Shown here: in pieces, positions 6,213 through 6,489 of the stretch
How the letters are laid out: each line of letters opens with the position of its first letter
How positions within the stretch are numbered: the stretch's first letter is position 1
Origin: Caldifarciminota bacterium
GTDB lineage: Bacteria > Hydrothermota > Hydrothermia > UBA1063 > CAJXJZ01
Assembly (NCBI GenBank): GCA_027033555.1
Contig: JALVLE010000007.1
Coordinates: forward strand, 1 to 6,489
DNA length: 6,489 nucleotides
Reading direction: 5' to 3'
Made by a program: the position numbers and the translations under genes
The notes under the pieces: model-generated
Seen by the model: the letters and a program-made list of their open reading frames with translations, nothing else
What the model was told of the DNA's origin: nothing
Databases searched by the model: none

Positions 6213-6489
6213 TGCGTTATTTAAGATATGTGGTGAGTGTAATTATGCCAATCTCTCTTATATATGCCGCTCAGGTTGTAACAATAGAACAAATACAGGG
6301 GCATACCTCTTCCTCTCCATATAATGGCCAGGTAGTCACAACCTATGGAGTGGTGACAGGTGTTTATGTGAATACAGGTGTGAAGGGTTTTACACTTGAG
6401 GAAAAATCCCCTGCTTCGGGGCCATGGCATGGCATATTTGTATATACTGGGGTCAATCCTATTGTTTCTGTTGGGGATAGCGTGGAGGT
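6212..6489 (+). CDS. Secreted protein with OB-fold-like N-terminal domain, partial at C-terminus
   Basis: The reading frame opens at an ATG that shares one base with the lnt stop (TGATG, 6210-6214) and stays open for 92 codons to the window edge. AAAGGAGG at 6196-6203, 8 bases upstream, supports this start. Residues 1-19 look like a signal peptide: Arg-containing start, hydrophobic VVSVIMPISLIY, and a likely cut after AYA-like YAA near residue 19-20. The exported part reads IEQIQGHTSSSPYNGQ, VVTTYGVVTGVYV, GFTLEE and GIFVYTG...VSVGDSVE. This is the pattern of the OB-fold domain found at the front of secreted bacterial nucleases and related extracellular multidomain proteins (IQG...SP..G..V.T.GVVT, then G.FVYTG, then VGD.V). 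The catalytic part, if any, is outside the window, so nuclease function is only a guess. Co-transcription with lnt is likely from the overlap. Confidence 0.72.
   Translation, partial: MRYLRYVVSVIMPISLIYAAQVVTIEQIQGHTSSSPYNGQVVTTYGVVTGVYVNTGVKGFTLEEKSPASGPWHGIFVYTGVNPIVSVGDSVE

Noticed and set aside
6221..6430. Minus-strand open frame of 69 codons at the right end
   Set aside because: It is antisense to the signal-peptide-bearing gene that has a strong ribosome site and coherent domain pattern.

Overview
The window looks like ordinary chromosome from an AT-rich, Gram-negative-type (two-membrane) bacterium. Apolipoprotein N-acyltransferase is the marker for the outer-membrane lipoprotein pathway. 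All proteins are rich in Lys, Glu and Ile and poor in Gln, which suggests a thermophile, possibly one of the uncultured thermophilic lineages; the exact lineage cannot be read from this sequence. The tRNA has an encoded CCA end, and most genes have strong AAGGAGG-type ribosome binding sites and sit in tightly packed operons.

Left edge, minus strand: the first 126 codons of a receiver-like (CheY-like) protein run off the window, divergent from everything else. A 164-base gap (379-542) holds two divergent promoter candidates. The rightward one (TTGACT, 17 bases, TAAAAT) sits just before a tRNA-Gln(UUG) gene.

Region 543-3626, plus strand: tRNA-Gln, then 19 bases later a full-length fused glutamate formiminotransferase / formiminotetrahydrofolate cyclodeaminase (ftcD), whose stop codon overlaps the start of cysteinyl-tRNA synthetase (cysS). 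No promoter is visible inside this block, so tRNA, folate enzyme and synthetase are probably one transcript. No histidine-degradation gene is seen beside ftcD, so a role in one-carbon folate supply is at least as likely as histidine breakdown.

Region 3654-6489, plus strand: a promoter candidate precedes an orphan NitT/TauT-type substrate-binding protein. It is anchored by an N-terminal hydrophobic helix and contains no cysteine. Nine bases later comes lnt, and then, overlapping the lnt stop by one base, the start of a secreted protein with an OB-fold-like domain that runs off the window. A perfect 13-bp hairpin followed by a T-run, identical in form to an intrinsic terminator, lies inside codons 5-15 of lnt and is the most unusual signal in the window. 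I saw no mobile element, CRISPR array, rRNA or defence system, and nothing that amounts to a wholly new system.
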